A stretch of 23,675 nucleotides of DNA from a virus. Position numbers and translations under genes: made by a program. Where the stretch lies: positions 1 through 23,675 of IMG/VR virus record IMGVR_UViG_3300025225_000006. One strand, written 5' to 3'. The notes under the pieces are model-generated. The model saw nothing but the letters and a program-made list of their open reading frames with translations, searched no databases and was not told where the DNA came from. Below are positions 23,017-23,675 of the stretch, in pieces. Numbering within the stretch: position 1 is the stretch's first letter; every line of letters begins with the position of its first letter.

Positions 23017-23114
23017 TTTTTTGCTTCCGCCTGGAGGAGCTGTACGCGATGAGCATTACGGAGCTGATGGAGTGGCGCGAGCGCGCCCGTGAGCGCAGCG
23101 AGGCGCAGGAATGA
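22690..23114 (+). CDS. E': Frameshift product E+E' (tail assembly chaperone)
   Basis: A -1 slip at T-TTT-TTG (22941-22947) joins the first 86 codons of E to 55 codons in the -1 frame. It ends with DVAVIFCFRLEELYAMSITE and LMEWRERARERSEAQE before TGA at 23112-23114. This matches the P2 E' ending (DVAVIFHW...MSLTELITWREKA) in pattern, and the 141-aa total is close to P2's 142. The stop overlaps the T start. Confidence 0.9.
22941..22947 (+). other. Programmed -1 frameshift slippery site
   Basis: T TTT TTG is read as GGT TTT TTG in the E frame (codons 84-86). It satisfies the X XXY YYZ rule. Slippage continues into an open -1 frame of 55 codons with a recognisable E' sequence. Whether a downstream pseudoknot exists was not determined. 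Confidence 0.9.
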
Positions 23115-23675
23115 GCGACGCTCGCCGCCTGCGGCTGGAGGTTGTGCTGCAGGCTGTCGACAAGGCTACGCGCCCGCTGCAGAAGCTGCTCGGTGCCAAC
23201 AAGGATCTGGCCCGCGCCGTGAAGCGAGGCCGTGACCAGCTCGCGGCGCTCAACCGCGAGCAGAAACGTCTCGACGGTTTCCGTGAGCTCAAGAGCGGCA
23301 TCAAGGAAAGCGGCATCGAAATGCGCAACGCCACGGCAAAGGCGGAAGCACTGCGCAAGCAGCTCGATGCTGTCCAAGGGGGCGCCACCCGCAAGAAGGC
23401 CATCGACGATCAGATCAAGAGCCTGCGGGCGGTGGAAGCGCAGTTGGACAAGGCCACCATCGCCATGAACAAGCGTGCGCGGCTGGCGGGAAAGACCGCC
23501 TATGTCGACGCCGAGCGCGACGCTTTCCTGAAGCTCCAGGAAGAGACTGCCAGCACGCTCCGGCAGATCAATCGGCTCAAAGCAGAACAGAAGGCTCTGG
23601 CCGCACAGACGCCTGTCAACACAGAGCAGGTCAGAAAACTCAGCCGGCAGTACAAGGACGCCCAAAGCACAGCCG
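23111..23675 (+). CDS. T: Tail tape measure protein T, N-terminal part (truncated by window edge)
   Basis: 188 codons are visible from ATG 23111, which overlaps the E+E' stop (ATGA). The sequence MSDARRLRLEVVLQAVDKATRPLQKLLGANKD fits the start of P2-type tape measures (family pattern L-L-L-x-A-x-D-K-A-S-x-P-L). A long helical, coiled-coil-rich stretch follows. The protein sets tail length and is ejected with the DNA. The gene runs off the window. Confidence 0.93.
   Translation, partial: MSDARRLRLEVVLQAVDKATRPLQKLLGANKDLARAVKRGRDQLAALNREQKRLDGFRELKSGIKESGIEMRNATAKAEALRKQLDAVQGGATRKKAIDDQIKSLRAVEAQLDKATIAMNKRARLAGKTAYVDAERDAFLKLQEETASTLRQINRLKAEQKALAAQTPVNTEQVRKLSRQYKDAQSTA

Larger units (their letters stand above)
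258..23675. mobile_element. P2-like prophage, left part; continues beyond window
   Basis: From 5434 onward the genes follow the P2 virion map: Q P (leftward), O N M L X, lysis genes, R S, V W J I H, FI FII, E/E', T. Protein lengths are close to P2, for example E+E' 141 aa here against 142 in P2, W 115 against 115 and J 302 against 302. The left boundary is placed just after tRNA-Thr by inference. A matching 3'-tRNA repeat (attR) must be sought outside the window. Integrase, repressor, replication genes, U, D and ogr are absent and probably lie to the right. Whether all of 258-5433 belongs to the phage is not proven. Confidence 0.85.

Overview
The window is a bacterial chromosome end-piece followed by most of a P2-like (Peduovirus-type) prophage. 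The host is probably a Ralstonia or close Burkholderiaceae relative. This rests on the high G+C content, the C-terminus of a class 1 fructose-1,6-bisphosphatase at the left edge, and a phage gene order and lysis cassette like those of P2-like phages from Ralstonia and Burkholderia. The species call is inference.

Left edge (1-257): the 3' end of fbp, then an intact tRNA-Thr(CGT) with encoded CCA, the likely integration site. A hairpin terminator follows the tRNA. Left accessory segment (258-5433): two TTTTGGCGTA direct repeats, a 299-bp element bounded by 29-bp inverted repeats and packed with GGTAAT motifs, an amber-interrupted small ORF, a three-helix membrane protein resembling nucleotide-gated defence effectors, and a lysine-rich histone-H1-like repeat protein. 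Next is a non-coding stretch with a sequence close to the P2 cos core, then a near-perfect LexA box ahead of an unknown gene and an SRAP (YedK/HMCES-like) abasic-site DNA-crosslinking protein, and finally a low-G+C membrane protein.

Phage late region (5434-23675): Q and P run leftward. O, N, M, L, X, two holin-like proteins, endolysin, Rz with nested Rz1, R and S run rightward. A KAP-like P-loop NTPase gene of different composition is inserted after S. Then come V, W, J, I, H (short), a separate distal-fibre-like protein and an unknown ORF, followed by FI, FII, E, E' by -1 frameshift, and the start of tape measure T. Three copies of the dyad TTGT-N13-ACAA sit upstream of P/O, V and FI, where P2 has its Ogr-dependent late promoters. 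Integrase, repressor, replication genes, U, D and ogr are not in the window and should lie to the right.

The structural and lysis genes form an apparently complete virion programme up to the window edge. The genes outside it (membrane proteins, SOS-controlled SRAP pair, KAP NTPase, H1-like protein) are accessory cargo. The best candidates for undescribed biology are the KAP NTPase between S and the V promoter, the membrane proteins at 1144-1890 and 4526-5425, the SOS-controlled pair at 2985-4477, and the 412-710 repeat element.
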